Source of the DNA: Limnohabitans sp.
GTDB taxonomy: Bacteria; Pseudomonadota; Gammaproteobacteria; Burkholderiales; Burkholderiaceae_C
Direction of reading: 5' to 3'
NCBI GenBank assembly: GCA_024641725.1
Contig: JAHECM010000014.1
Coordinates: 1 to 16,199 of the forward strand
Length of the DNA stretch: 16,199 bases
Below are positions 7,549 to 14,512 of this stretch, in pieces (position 1 is the stretch's first letter; each line of letters opens with the position of its first letter). The translations under genes were made by a program, and so were the position numbers. The notes beneath the pieces were generated by a model, which made no database searches, was not told the DNA's origin, and saw only the letters and a list, made by a program, of their open reading frames with translations.

Positions 7549-8468
7549 TGGAATCGTATGCATTGTTGGTGGCCGCCACGCTCAACGCGGGCACCGTGTT
7601 GGCCTTGGCGGCCTTGGGTTTGCTTATCAATGAAAAAGCCGGGGTGCTCAACCTGGGGGCTGAAGGGCTGATGCTGTGCGCCGCCATTGCGGGCTTTGCC
7701 GCCGTGGTGCACACCGGCAACGACTGGGTGGGGTTTGCGGCTGGCATGGGTGCAGGCGCTCTGCTGGCCGGCATTTTTGGGGTGCTGGTCATTTGGCTGG
7801 GCACCAACCAATACGCCACCGGCTTGGCGCTGAGCTTGTTTGGCGTGGGCTTTTCGGCCTTTGCAGGCATTGGCTACGTGCAAGAAAAGCTGCCCGAGCG
7901 CTTGTCGCACGCTATTCCTGTGCTGGCCGACATCCCCCTGTTGGGCCCGGCCTTGTTTCGCCAACACCCTTTGGTGTATGTGACCATCGCGCTGGTGTTT
8001 GCACTGATTTGGTTCTTGGACAAAAGCCGCACCGGTTTGGTGCTGCGCTCGGTGGGTGAATCCCCCGATTCGGCGCACGCCCTGGGTTATCCGGTGCGCC
8101 GCATCCGGCTGGCGGCCGTCATGGTGGGCGGGGCTTTGTGCGGCCTGTCTGGGGCGTACATCTCGGTGGTGTACACCCCGCTGTGGGTCGAGGGCATGGT
8201 GGCTGGCAAGGGTTGGATTGCGCTGGCGCTGACCACCTTTGCCACTTGGCGTCCGGCACGGGTTTTGCTGGGTGCTTACCTGTTTGGTGGCGTGACCATG
8301 CTGCAGTTTCACCTGCAAAGCGCGGGTGTGGACGTGCCCAGCCAGCTGCTCACGGCGCTGCCCTATGTGGCCACCATCGTGGTGCTGGCCTTGATCTCGC
8401 GCAACCCGACCTGGATTCGGGTCAACATGCCCGCATCGCTCGGAAAACCGTTTCATCCCGGTTCATAA
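7548..8468 (+). CDS. BMP-type ABC importer permease 2
   Basis: The second inner-membrane channel subunit has 306 residues and starts MESYALLVAATLNAGTVLAL. It carries the motif NLGAEG at residues 35-40, equivalent to that of permease 1. It is shorter and more compact than permease 1, as usual for this pair. The ATG at 7548 overlaps the preceding stop by one base and is preceded by GGGAGGAG at 7533-7540, a strong ribosome site. The same frame is open back to 7107 only because of base composition opposite permease 1. The gene stops 48 bp before the binding-protein gene, so the operon is ATPase, permease, permease, binding protein. Confidence 0.93.
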   Translation: MESYALLVAATLNAGTVLALAALGLLINEKAGVLNLGAEGLMLCAAIAGFAAVVHTGNDWVGFAAGMGAGALLAGIFGVLVIWLGTNQYATGLALSLFGVGFSAFAGIGYVQEKLPERLSHAIPVLADIPLLGPALFRQHPLVYVTIALVFALIWFLDKSRTGLVLRSVGESPDSAHALGYPVRRIRLAAVMVGGALCGLSGAYISVVYTPLWVEGMVAGKGWIALALTTFATWRPARVLLGAYLFGGVTMLQFHLQSAGVDVPSQLLTALPYVATIVVLALISRNPTWIRVNMPASLGKPFHPGS

Positions 8469-8516
8469 TGTTTTCTTCGATTTTCATCAACCTGTTCAAC
8501 AACCCAAGGAACTGAC

Positions 8517-9656
8517 ATGACAGACATCTCCAAACGCGCCATCGTCAAGATGGTGGCCCTGACCGCTGTGGCTGCCGCCGCGCTGGTCGGCTGCGGTAAA
8601 AAAGAAGAGGCCCCCAAGGCCGAAGCGCCCGCTGCGGCCAAGGCCGAGCCTTTGAAGATCGCGTTTGCCTACGTCGGCCCTGTGGGCGACGGCGGCTGGA
8701 CCTTTGCGCACGACAACGGCCGCAAAGCCCTGGAAAAAGAATTTGGTGACAAGATCGTCACCAGCTTTGTCGAAAAAGTGCCCGAGAGCGCCGACGCTGA
8801 GCGTGTGATCCGCGACATGGCCGGTCAAGGCAACAAGCTGATTTTTGGCACCACCTTCGGCTACATGGAGCCCATGCTCAAGGCCGCTGCTGACCTGAAA
8901 GACGTCAAGTTCGAGCACGCCACCGGCTACAAACAAGCCGAAAACATGCGCACCTACGACAGCCGCACCTACGAAGGCGCGTACATGGCGGGCGTTGTGG
9001 CCGGCAAGATGACCAAGACCAACACCGTGGGTGTGGTCGGCTCCATCCCCATTCCTGAGGTGATCCGCAACATCAACAGCTTCACCATGGGCGCTCAGTC
9101 GGTCAACCCCAAGATCAAGACCAAAGTGGTCTGGGTGAACGACTGGTTCAACCCACCGAAAGAAACCGAAGCCGCGACCGCTTTGATCAACGGCGGCGCT
9201 GACGTCTTGATGCAAAACACCGATTCGCCCGCTGTGCTGCAAACCGCCGAAAAAATGGGCAAGCGCGCCTTTGGCTGGGACTCCGACATGACCGCCTATG
9301 GCCCCAAGGCCCACCTGGGTTCGGCCGTGATCAACTGGGGCCCTTACTACATCAAGGCCACGCGTGATGCGCTCGACGGCAAGTGGGCGGGTGGCACCGC
9401 TTCGTGGTGGGGCGTGAAAGAAGGCGCCATCGACTTCGTGTCGGTGGCCGCTGACGTGCCTGAAGACGTCAAGAAGAAGATCGAAGAAGTCAAGGCCGGT
9501 CTGAAAGACGGCAGCTTCACCATCTGGAAAGGCCCGATCGTTGGCCAAGACGGCAAAGAAGTTTTGAAGAAAGACGAGGTCGCTGACGACAAGTTCTTGG
9601 GCGGCATTGGCTTCTACGTTAAAGGCGTGGAAGGCAAGATCCCGAGCAGCAAGTGA
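8517..9656 (+). CDS. BMP/PnrA-family substrate-binding lipoprotein of the importer
   Basis: This is the extracytoplasmic binding protein, 379 residues. The N-terminus is a lipoprotein signal with lipobox LVGC and lipidation at C26, followed by a charged Ala/Lys/Glu/Pro linker to about residue 45. The mature domain starts LKIAFAYVGPVGDGGWT and belongs to the BMP/PnrA family, whose characterised members bind purine nucleosides. Pocket-like features include GDGGWT (57-62), QNTD (D236) and GWDSDM (W254, D255). An AAGGA at 8506-8510 lies six bases before the ATG. It closes the importer operon and is followed by a strong terminator. In purple bacteria such a protein would be anchored to a periplasmic membrane face. 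Its exact ligand, base or nucleoside, cannot be read from sequence alone. Confidence 0.93.
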   Translation: MTDISKRAIVKMVALTAVAAAALVGCGKKEEAPKAEAPAAAKAEPLKIAFAYVGPVGDGGWTFAHDNGRKALEKEFGDKIVTSFVEKVPESADAERVIRDMAGQGNKLIFGTTFGYMEPMLKAAADLKDVKFEHATGYKQAENMRTYDSRTYEGAYMAGVVAGKMTKTNTVGVVGSIPIPEVIRNINSFTMGAQSVNPKIKTKVVWVNDWFNPPKETEAATALINGGADVLMQNTDSPAVLQTAEKMGKRAFGWDSDMTAYGPKAHLGSAVINWGPYYIKATRDALDGKWAGGTASWWGVKEGAIDFVSVAADVPEDVKKKIEEVKAGLKDGSFTIWKGPIVGQDGKEVLKKDEVADDKFLGGIGFYVKGVEGKIPSSK

Positions 9657-9673
9657 GTTTTTGCTGAGCGATG

Positions 9674-9700
9674 AAAGGGCTGCTTCGGCAGCCCTTTTTT
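9674..9700 (+). terminator. Rho-independent terminator of the importer operon
   Basis: The stem GGGCTGC (9677-9683) pairs with GCAGCCC (9688-9694) around a TTCG tetraloop closed by C-G, one of the most stable RNA loops. Three A-T pairs extend the base, and the run TTTTTT (9695-9700) follows. It lies 18 bases after the stop of the binding lipoprotein and before the deaminase, so the deaminase should have its own promoter or depend on read-through. Confidence 0.93.
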
Positions 9701-9746
9701 GTGGGACTCGCGTAACATGGCTTGCTACTTGTGATGAGGCCCCCCC

Positions 9747-10796
9747 ATGTTCAAAGTCCATGCCATCGCCCCCCACCGCTTGCCCGATTTGCTGAGCGCC
9801 ATGCCCAAGGCCGAGCTGCACATCCACATCGAGGGCTCGCTCGAACCCGAGCTGATCTTTGCGCTGGCCCAGCGCAACGGCGTACCGCTGCCCTATGCCA
9901 GCGTCCAAGCGCTGCGCAGCGCTTACGCCTTCAGCAACTTGCAAAGCTTTTTGGACCTGTATTACGCCGGGGCCAGCGTGCTGCTGCACGAGCAAGACTT
10001 TTACGACATGGCCTGGGCCTACTTTCAAAAAGCCAAGGCCGACCATGTGGTGCGGGCCGAGTTGTTTTTTGACCCGCAGACCCACACGGCGCGTGGCGTG
10101 CCCATGGGCGCGGTCATCGAAGGCCTGCGCCGCGCCTGCGACGATGCGCAAAGCCAGCTGGGCATCAGCGCCGACCTGATCTTGTGCTTTTTGCGCCACC
10201 TGTCCGAAGCGGATGCGCTGGAAACCCTCGAAGAAGCCATGCCCTGGCGTGCGCATTTCATTGGCGTGGGTTTGGATTCCAGTGAAGTCGGCCATCCGCC
10301 CGAAAAGTTTGCCCGCGTCTTTGCCCGCGCCCGCGAGCAAGGCCTGCACGCGGTGGCACACGCAGGCGAAGAAGGGCCACCGGCCTACATTTGGAGCGCG
10401 CTCGATGTGCTGCAGGTCGAGCGCATCGACCATGGCGTGCAAGCCATCCACGACGCCGCCCTGATGCAACGTTTGGTGGACACCCAAATGCCACTGACCG
10501 TGTGCCCACTGTCCAACCTCAAGCTGTGCGTGTTCAAAGACTTGGCCGAGCACAACCTGGGCCGCATGCTGGACGCCGGTGTGCGCGTGACCCTCAACTC
10601 CGACGACCCGGCCTACTTTGGCGGCTACCTGAACGACAACTACCTGCAAACCTTTGCCGCCCTGCACCTGAGTGCCCGGCAAGCCTACCAACTGGCCGCC
10701 AACAGCATCGAAGCCAGCTTTGCGCCCGAAGCAGACAAGCACCGCTGGTTGCACGAACTCGAGCACACCTTTGAGCGCTTTGCTGAAGGGGATTGA
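9747..10796 (+). CDS. Adenosine deaminase-family enzyme, probably adenine deaminase
   Basis: This 349-residue zinc-type deaminase is expected in the cytoplasm. Metal ligands and catalytic residues are visible: HxH in ELHIHIEG (H25, H27), H205 with catalytic E208 in VAHAGEE, H229 in RIDHG, and D286 in NSDDPAYF. The segment GLDSSEVGHPPEKF (175-188) resembles the adenine-deaminase branch (Pseudomonas PA0148 and fungal Aah1 type) rather than classical adenosine deaminases, which have a GxDLAGxE-like segment. I therefore favour adenine to hypoxanthine plus ammonia, with adenosine deamination as the alternative. The ATG at 9747 has a GAGG (9736-9739) at suitable distance. A TAACAT at 9713-9718 could be its -10, but no good -35 is seen. 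It sits between two BMP-type binding proteins and is the adenine counterpart of guaD across the importer. Confidence 0.9.
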   Translation: MFKVHAIAPHRLPDLLSAMPKAELHIHIEGSLEPELIFALAQRNGVPLPYASVQALRSAYAFSNLQSFLDLYYAGASVLLHEQDFYDMAWAYFQKAKADHVVRAELFFDPQTHTARGVPMGAVIEGLRRACDDAQSQLGISADLILCFLRHLSEADALETLEEAMPWRAHFIGVGLDSSEVGHPPEKFARVFARAREQGLHAVAHAGEEGPPAYIWSALDVLQVERIDHGVQAIHDAALMQRLVDTQMPLTVCPLSNLKLCVFKDLAEHNLGRMLDAGVRVTLNSDDPAYFGGYLNDNYLQTFAALHLSARQAYQLAANSIEASFAPEADKHRWLHELEHTFERFAEGD

Positions 10797-10895
10797 GAGC
10801 AGAGTTCTATCACTCCCCCAAGTCCCACCCGAAGCCATCGAACAATTTCATGCGCCTTTTTTCGTGACAGCTTGAAAAAATAATCTGCCTTTTTG

Positions 10896-10998
10896 TCGCC
10901 GCTGCGGCGATACCAACTCGGGATTAAAATATCCCTCGAAACCCGCTGCCCCGGCGGGTTTTGTTTTGTTCAACATCCGGGGCCATGTAGAGGACTAC
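10896..10998 (+). promoter_or_regulatory. Structured leader of the second BMP gene
   Basis: In the 203-bp gap before the second BMP gene, three hairpins lie in a row: TCGCCG/CGGCGA (10896-10910), GGGAT/ATCCC (10920-10935), and the terminator-like hairpin at 10939-10961. A small stem, GTAG/CTAC (10987-10998), then holds the ribosome site AGGA exactly in its loop. TAAAAT at 10925-10930 could instead be a -10 element, which would make the second hairpin a DNA-level feature. The first part of the gap (10797-10895) shows nothing I can name. The layout resembles an attenuator or riboswitch, but I do not recognise a known class. Confidence 0.4.
10939..10970 (+). terminator. Terminator-like hairpin 30 bp before the second BMP gene
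   Basis: AAACCCGC (10939-10946) pairs with GCGGGTTT (10954-10961) around a seven-base loop and is followed by the T-rich run TGTTTTGTT. It may end the deaminase transcript. However, only about 30 bp remain before the next start codon, too little for a full promoter after it, so it probably lies in the leader of the second BMP gene. Confidence 0.75.
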
Positions 10999-10999
10999 C

Positions 11000-12085
11000 A
11001 TGTACAAAAACCTCGCAGTCACGTTCGTGGCGGCTTGCTTTTTTCTTTCTGCCGTTCAGGCGCAACCCACCAAACCCAGCACTGAGCCTGTCAAGGCGGG
11101 CTTTGTCTATGTCTCGCCCATCACCGATGCGGGCTGGACCAAGCAGCACGACGAGGGCCGCAAGGCCGTTGAGCGGGCCTTGGGCTCGCAGGTCAAGACC
11201 ACGTTTGTGGCCGATGTGGCCGAGGGCGCAGACGCTGAGCGCGTGATCCGCGATTTGGCGCAGCAGGGCCATCAAATCATCTTCACGCCAAGCTTTGGTT
11301 ACATGGAGCCCACACTGCGGGTGGCCAAAGACTTTCCGAACGTGAAGTTCGAGTCGGTCACGGGCTTCAAAACCGCGCCCAATGTGGCCGCGTCCAACGC
11401 CCGTTATTACGAGGGCCGTTACTTGGCGGGCATTGCCGCTGGCCGCATGACACAAACGAATGTGGCCGGTTACGTGGCGGGTTTCCCGATCCCCGAGGTC
11501 TTGCAGGGCATCAACGCCTTCACTTTGGGCATGCGTTCGGTCAACCCGCAAGCCACCGTCAAGGTGGTTTGGCTCAACGCTTGGTTTGACCCACCCAAAG
11601 AGCGCGAAGCGGCCATGGCGCTGTTCAACCAAGATGTGGACGTGATCGCCTTCCACACCGGCTCGACGGCTGTGATGAGCGCAGCGCAAGAGCGCGGCAA
11701 GATGGCCGTGGCCTACCACTCGGACATGCGCAAAGCCGGGCCCGATGCCCAGATCATCGCTGTGACCCACCAGTGGGGCGACTACTACACGGCCCGTGTC
11801 AAAGCGCTGCAAAACGGCAGTTGGAAGCCGGGCAGCGTCTGGGGTGGCGTCAAAGACGGCATGATCCGCGTGGGCGACTTTGGCCCCAAGGTGCCCAAGC
11901 CTGTGCAAGACGAGGTGTTGGCCAAGCAAAAGTTGGTGGGTGCAGGCAAGCTGCAGCTCTTTGCCGGCCCGATCACGGACAACGAGGGCAAGCTGGTGCT
12001 GCCCGCCGGGCAGCAGCTGAGCGACGAGCAGATCCTGGCGATGAATTACCTGGTGGCTGGCGTGGTGGGCAAGGTCAGCCGCTGA
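11000..12085 (+). CDS. Second BMP/PnrA-family binding protein (soluble periplasmic paralogue)
   Basis: This 361-residue protein is clearly a paralogue of the lipoprotein encoded at 8517-9656. The shared blocks include DAERVIRD, FGYMEP, IPEV and FxPPKExEAA. The N-terminus is a Sec signal with a likely cut after A21 (SAVQA|Q), so it is probably free in the periplasm. C13 in VAAC could be read as a lipobox, but it lies too early in the hydrophobic stretch to be convincing. Positions likely to face the ligand differ: QNTD becomes FHTG (D236 to G221) and GWDSD becomes AYHSD (W254-D255 to Y239-H240), while the aromatic motif DAGWT is kept. It may feed the same importer with another ligand. It has no permease of its own here. 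AGGA at 10991-10994 precedes the ATG by five bases. Confidence 0.92.
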   Translation: MYKNLAVTFVAACFFLSAVQAQPTKPSTEPVKAGFVYVSPITDAGWTKQHDEGRKAVERALGSQVKTTFVADVAEGADAERVIRDLAQQGHQIIFTPSFGYMEPTLRVAKDFPNVKFESVTGFKTAPNVAASNARYYEGRYLAGIAAGRMTQTNVAGYVAGFPIPEVLQGINAFTLGMRSVNPQATVKVVWLNAWFDPPKEREAAMALFNQDVDVIAFHTGSTAVMSAAQERGKMAVAYHSDMRKAGPDAQIIAVTHQWGDYYTARVKALQNGSWKPGSVWGGVKDGMIRVGDFGPKVPKPVQDEVLAKQKLVGAGKLQLFAGPITDNEGKLVLPAGQQLSDEQILAMNYLVAGVVGKVSR

Positions 12086-12094
12086 AGCTGCTCA

Positions 12095-12125
12095 AGCCTG
12101 TGAGGTCATAAAGACCTCAGAGGCT
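12095..12125. terminator. Strong hairpin between convergent genes
   Basis: TGAGGTC (12101-12107) pairs with GACCTCA (12113-12119) around an ATAAA loop. After one mismatch, AGCCT (12095-12099) pairs with AGGCT (12121-12125), giving 12 pairs. It lies between the stops of the second BMP gene and the MmgE/PrpD gene, so it can act for both strands. No T-run follows on either strand, so intrinsic termination would be weak; it may instead protect 3' ends from decay. Confidence 0.6.
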
Positions 12126-12139
12126 GGCCCGTCAAGGCA

Positions 12140-13510
12140 TCAAGGTGTGAGTTGCTTGAGCAGGGCTTGCAGGTTGCTGGCTTGGCCCAGGCCCCAGCAA
12201 GCGTCGAGCACGCTTTCGGTTTTGGACTCGCCCAAAATCGCGTCGGTCAGGTTGTGGAACTTGGCCTCCAGGTCGGCGTCGGTCATGGGGCGCTGCAGTG
12301 AGCCGATGGCGTGCTCCACATGCACTTGCACGCTGCGGCCGTCCTTGAGGGTGGCGGTCACGTAGACGCTTTCTTCGCGCACCGAGGTGTCCACCACGGC
12401 CTGCACTTTGCGGCGCAGGGCCACCACATCTTCACGGGTGACGATGTGGTCGGCAAACTCTTCTTCGCCTGCGCGCCCAAAAATCAGGCCCGCAGCGCAA
12501 CCGTGGTAAACGCTGAACTTGCCTTGCAGGCCGTCTTGCGGCTCTTTTTTGCCAGTCAGCTCCAGCACGAGGGGGTGCACACGCAGCTCCAGCTTTTCGA
12601 CTTCTTCGGCTTGGACGCCTTGTGCACGCAGCTGCGCGCAGGCGTCGATGCTGGGGTGGATCACGATGCCGCAGGCAAACGGTTTGTAGGCGTTGAAGCT
12701 GATCTCAAAACGCTGGCCGAGTTCGTCCTGCGCTTCGCGCCAGTCGTACTTGGTGGACAGCACCTGTGCCCAGCCGCGCGGCGCTTCGAGTGCGCGGGCG
12801 CTCGATGTGAAGCCCTTTTGCGCCAGCAAAGCGGCCATCAGACCAGCACGCGCAGCGCCACCGGGGTGGAAGGGTTTGGTCATGGTGCCGAACTGTTCGC
12901 GCAAACCGATCGGTTGTGACGCGGCAATGCCCAGGGCCATGGTGGTTTGCTCGGCGTTCAGGCCCAGCAGGCGTGAGCAGGCCGCAGCCGCGCCCAGCGT
13001 GCCCGTGGAGCCGGTGATGTGCCAGCCGCGGTCGTAGTGCTCGGGGTACACCAAATTGCCCATGCGGCAAGCCACGTCAATGCCCAGCACCAGCGCGTCG
13101 ATCACTTGGCGGCCCGAGCTGCCTTGGTGCTCGGCCAGCGCCATGATGGCGGACGCCACGGGGCCAGCGGGGTGGATGATGGTTTTGAGGTGGGTGTCGT
13201 CAAAGTCAAAAGTGTGTGACGAGATGCCGTTGATCAGGGCGGCGCTGGCCATGTCCACGCGCTCGCTGCGCCCGGCCAGAGTAGCTTGTGGGGCAGGTTG
13301 CAGCATTTGGGTTGCGGCCAAGGCGGCTTCCACGGCTTCGTGGCGGGCGGCGCCAATGGCGCAGCCCAGCCAGTTCAAGAAGGTGCGGTGCGCTTCGTGC
13401 TCGACCGCATCGCTCCAGCCTTTGGAGGGGTGGTTGGCTACGAATTCGGCCAGTTGGCGGGTGATGGCCGGTGCGTTGTGGTCGGCGGTGACGCTGGTGT
13501 TGACGGTCAT
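12140..13510 (-). CDS. MmgE/PrpD family protein
   Basis: The 456-residue product spans the whole MmgE/PrpD fold. Members include 2-methylcitrate dehydratase (PrpD) and related dehydratases or decarboxylases acting on tricarboxylic or related acids. Conserved segments are visible: SSHTFDFDDTHLKTIIHPAG (around residues 98-116), HITGSTGTLGAAAA and FGTMTKPFHPGGAARAG in the middle, and SFNAYKPFACGIVIHP further on. There is no signal peptide, so it acts in the cytoplasm. The start has a GGAAA just upstream. It is the last gene of the GntR - Bug - MmgE operon, 30 bp downstream of the Bug gene. The context suggests breakdown of an organic acid that the Bug protein captures. The absence of prpB and prpC genes argues against the methylcitrate cycle; the substrate is unknown. 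Confidence 0.9.
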   Translation of the reverse strand: MTVNTSVTADHNAPAITRQLAEFVANHPSKGWSDAVEHEAHRTFLNWLGCAIGAARHEAVEAALAATQMLQPAPQATLAGRSERVDMASAALINGISSHTFDFDDTHLKTIIHPAGPVASAIMALAEHQGSSGRQVIDALVLGIDVACRMGNLVYPEHYDRGWHITGSTGTLGAAAACSRLLGLNAEQTTMALGIAASQPIGLREQFGTMTKPFHPGGAARAGLMAALLAQKGFTSSARALEAPRGWAQVLSTKYDWREAQDELGQRFEISFNAYKPFACGIVIHPSIDACAQLRAQGVQAEEVEKLELRVHPLVLELTGKKEPQDGLQGKFSVYHGCAAGLIFGRAGEEEFADHIVTREDVVALRRKVQAVVDTSVREESVYVTATLKDGRSVQVHVEHAIGSLQRPMTDADLEAKFHNLTDAILGESKTESVLDACWGLGQASNLQALLKQLTP

Positions 13511-13540
13511 GGTTTTTCCATTTCAATAAAAATCGGGTGT

Positions 13541-14512
13541 TCAGGCATCGAGGTTGATGTTGCGTTTGCGCGCCAAGTCGTTCCAGCGGGCCAAGTCTTT
13601 CTTCAGGTAGTCGCCAAACTGGCTTGGGCTCATGGGCATCAGCTCGACCGCTTCGGCGCTGAGCTTTTCGCGAAAGTCGGGCATGGCCAGCACCTGGGCC
13701 AGCGCGTCGTTCAGTTGTTTGACGATGGCAGCGGGCATGTGGGCTGGGCCGACGATGCCGTACCACTGCTGGGCGTCAAAGCCTTTGACGCCCGCTTCTT
13801 CCATGGTGGGCACGTCTTTGAGCGCCGGGTGGCGTTGGTTGCCGGTGACAGCCAGCGGCCTGACGCGGCCACTGCGGATGTGCGGCAGCGCTGCGGCCAA
13901 GCCCGGGAACATGGCCTGGGTTTGACCCGCGATCACGTCGGTGGTGGCTGGCGCAATGCCTCGGTAGGGGATGTGCACCATGAAGGTGTCGGTTTGCAGC
14001 TTGAACAATTCGGCCACCAAATGGGTCAGCGAGCCAGCGCCCGCCGAGCCGTAAGACACACGCCCGGGGTTTTTCTTCACGTAGTCGATGAAGGCCCGCA
14101 CGTCTTTGATGGGCAAAGCCGGATTCACCACCAGCACATTGGGGGTGGCGCCGATCATGCCAATCGGGGTGAAGTCTTTGACCGGGTCGTAGCTCAGCTT
14201 GCGTGTGGCGGGCGCAGTGGCGTGGGTGGACACATAGCCTTGCATCAGCGTGTAGCCGTCGGCCGCAGCACGCACGGTGGCCTGCGAAGCGATGACGCCG
14301 CCACCGCCGCCCAGGTTGTCCACCACCAGCGGCTGCCCGAGCACTTTGCTCAAGCGGTCGCAGACGGCGCGCCCAATCATGTCTGAGCCCCCGCCTGCGG
14401 CCACCGGCACGATGTACTTGATGGGCTTGCTCGGGTAGGGCGATTGGGCCCAGGCGCTGTCTTGCAAAGCCAGCAGCAAGGGCGCAGTTTGGAGCAGGGT
14501 GCGGCGTTTCAT
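13541..14512 (-). CDS. Bug-family (TctC-like) periplasmic solute-binding protein
   Basis: This 323-residue protein has a clear Sec signal (MKRRTLLQTAPLLLALQDS, likely cut after AWA at residue 22). The mature part begins YPSKPIKYIVPVAAGGGSD, the usual opening of the Bug family, and has the internal DNLGGGGGVIASQA block. Bug proteins bind carboxylates or other small organic anions in the periplasm and deliver them to TctAB-type tripartite carriers, or act as sensors. No tctA or tctB gene is in the window, so this is an orphan binding protein, as is common in Burkholderiales. A CTCCT on the plus strand (14520-14524) gives an AGGAG ribosome site seven bases before the ATG. The start overlaps the gntR stop by ATGA, implying translational coupling. 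It has no internal sign of damage. Confidence 0.92.
   Translation of the reverse strand: MKRRTLLQTAPLLLALQDSAWAQSPYPSKPIKYIVPVAAGGGSDMIGRAVCDRLSKVLGQPLVVDNLGGGGGVIASQATVRAAADGYTLMQGYVSTHATAPATRKLSYDPVKDFTPIGMIGATPNVLVVNPALPIKDVRAFIDYVKKNPGRVSYGSAGAGSLTHLVAELFKLQTDTFMVHIPYRGIAPATTDVIAGQTQAMFPGLAAALPHIRSGRVRPLAVTGNQRHPALKDVPTMEEAGVKGFDAQQWYGIVGPAHMPAAIVKQLNDALAQVLAMPDFREKLSAEAVELMPMSPSQFGDYLKKDLARWNDLARKRNINLDA

Noticed and set aside
4929..7563. Minus-strand open frames opposite the ATPase and permease 1.
   Set aside because: They have low-complexity, His/Gln/Arg-rich translations without family motifs, and both plus-strand genes are certain. They are shadows.
8496..10838. A very long minus-strand open frame (780 codons) opposite the binding lipoprotein and the deaminase.
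   Set aside because: The translation is rich in Gly, Ala, His, Val and Gln with no recognisable domain, and it mirrors two well-supported plus-strand genes. It is a typical artefact of high-GC codon bias.
10797..10998. Canonical purine (xpt-type) riboswitch before the second BMP gene.
   Set aside because: The conserved three-way junction with its two interacting loops is not seen. Only the general attenuator layout is supported, so no class is assigned.
11036..11038. Lipobox at C13 (VAAC) of the second BMP protein.
   Set aside because: The hydrophobic stretch before it is too short and continues beyond it to a good signal peptidase I site after A21.
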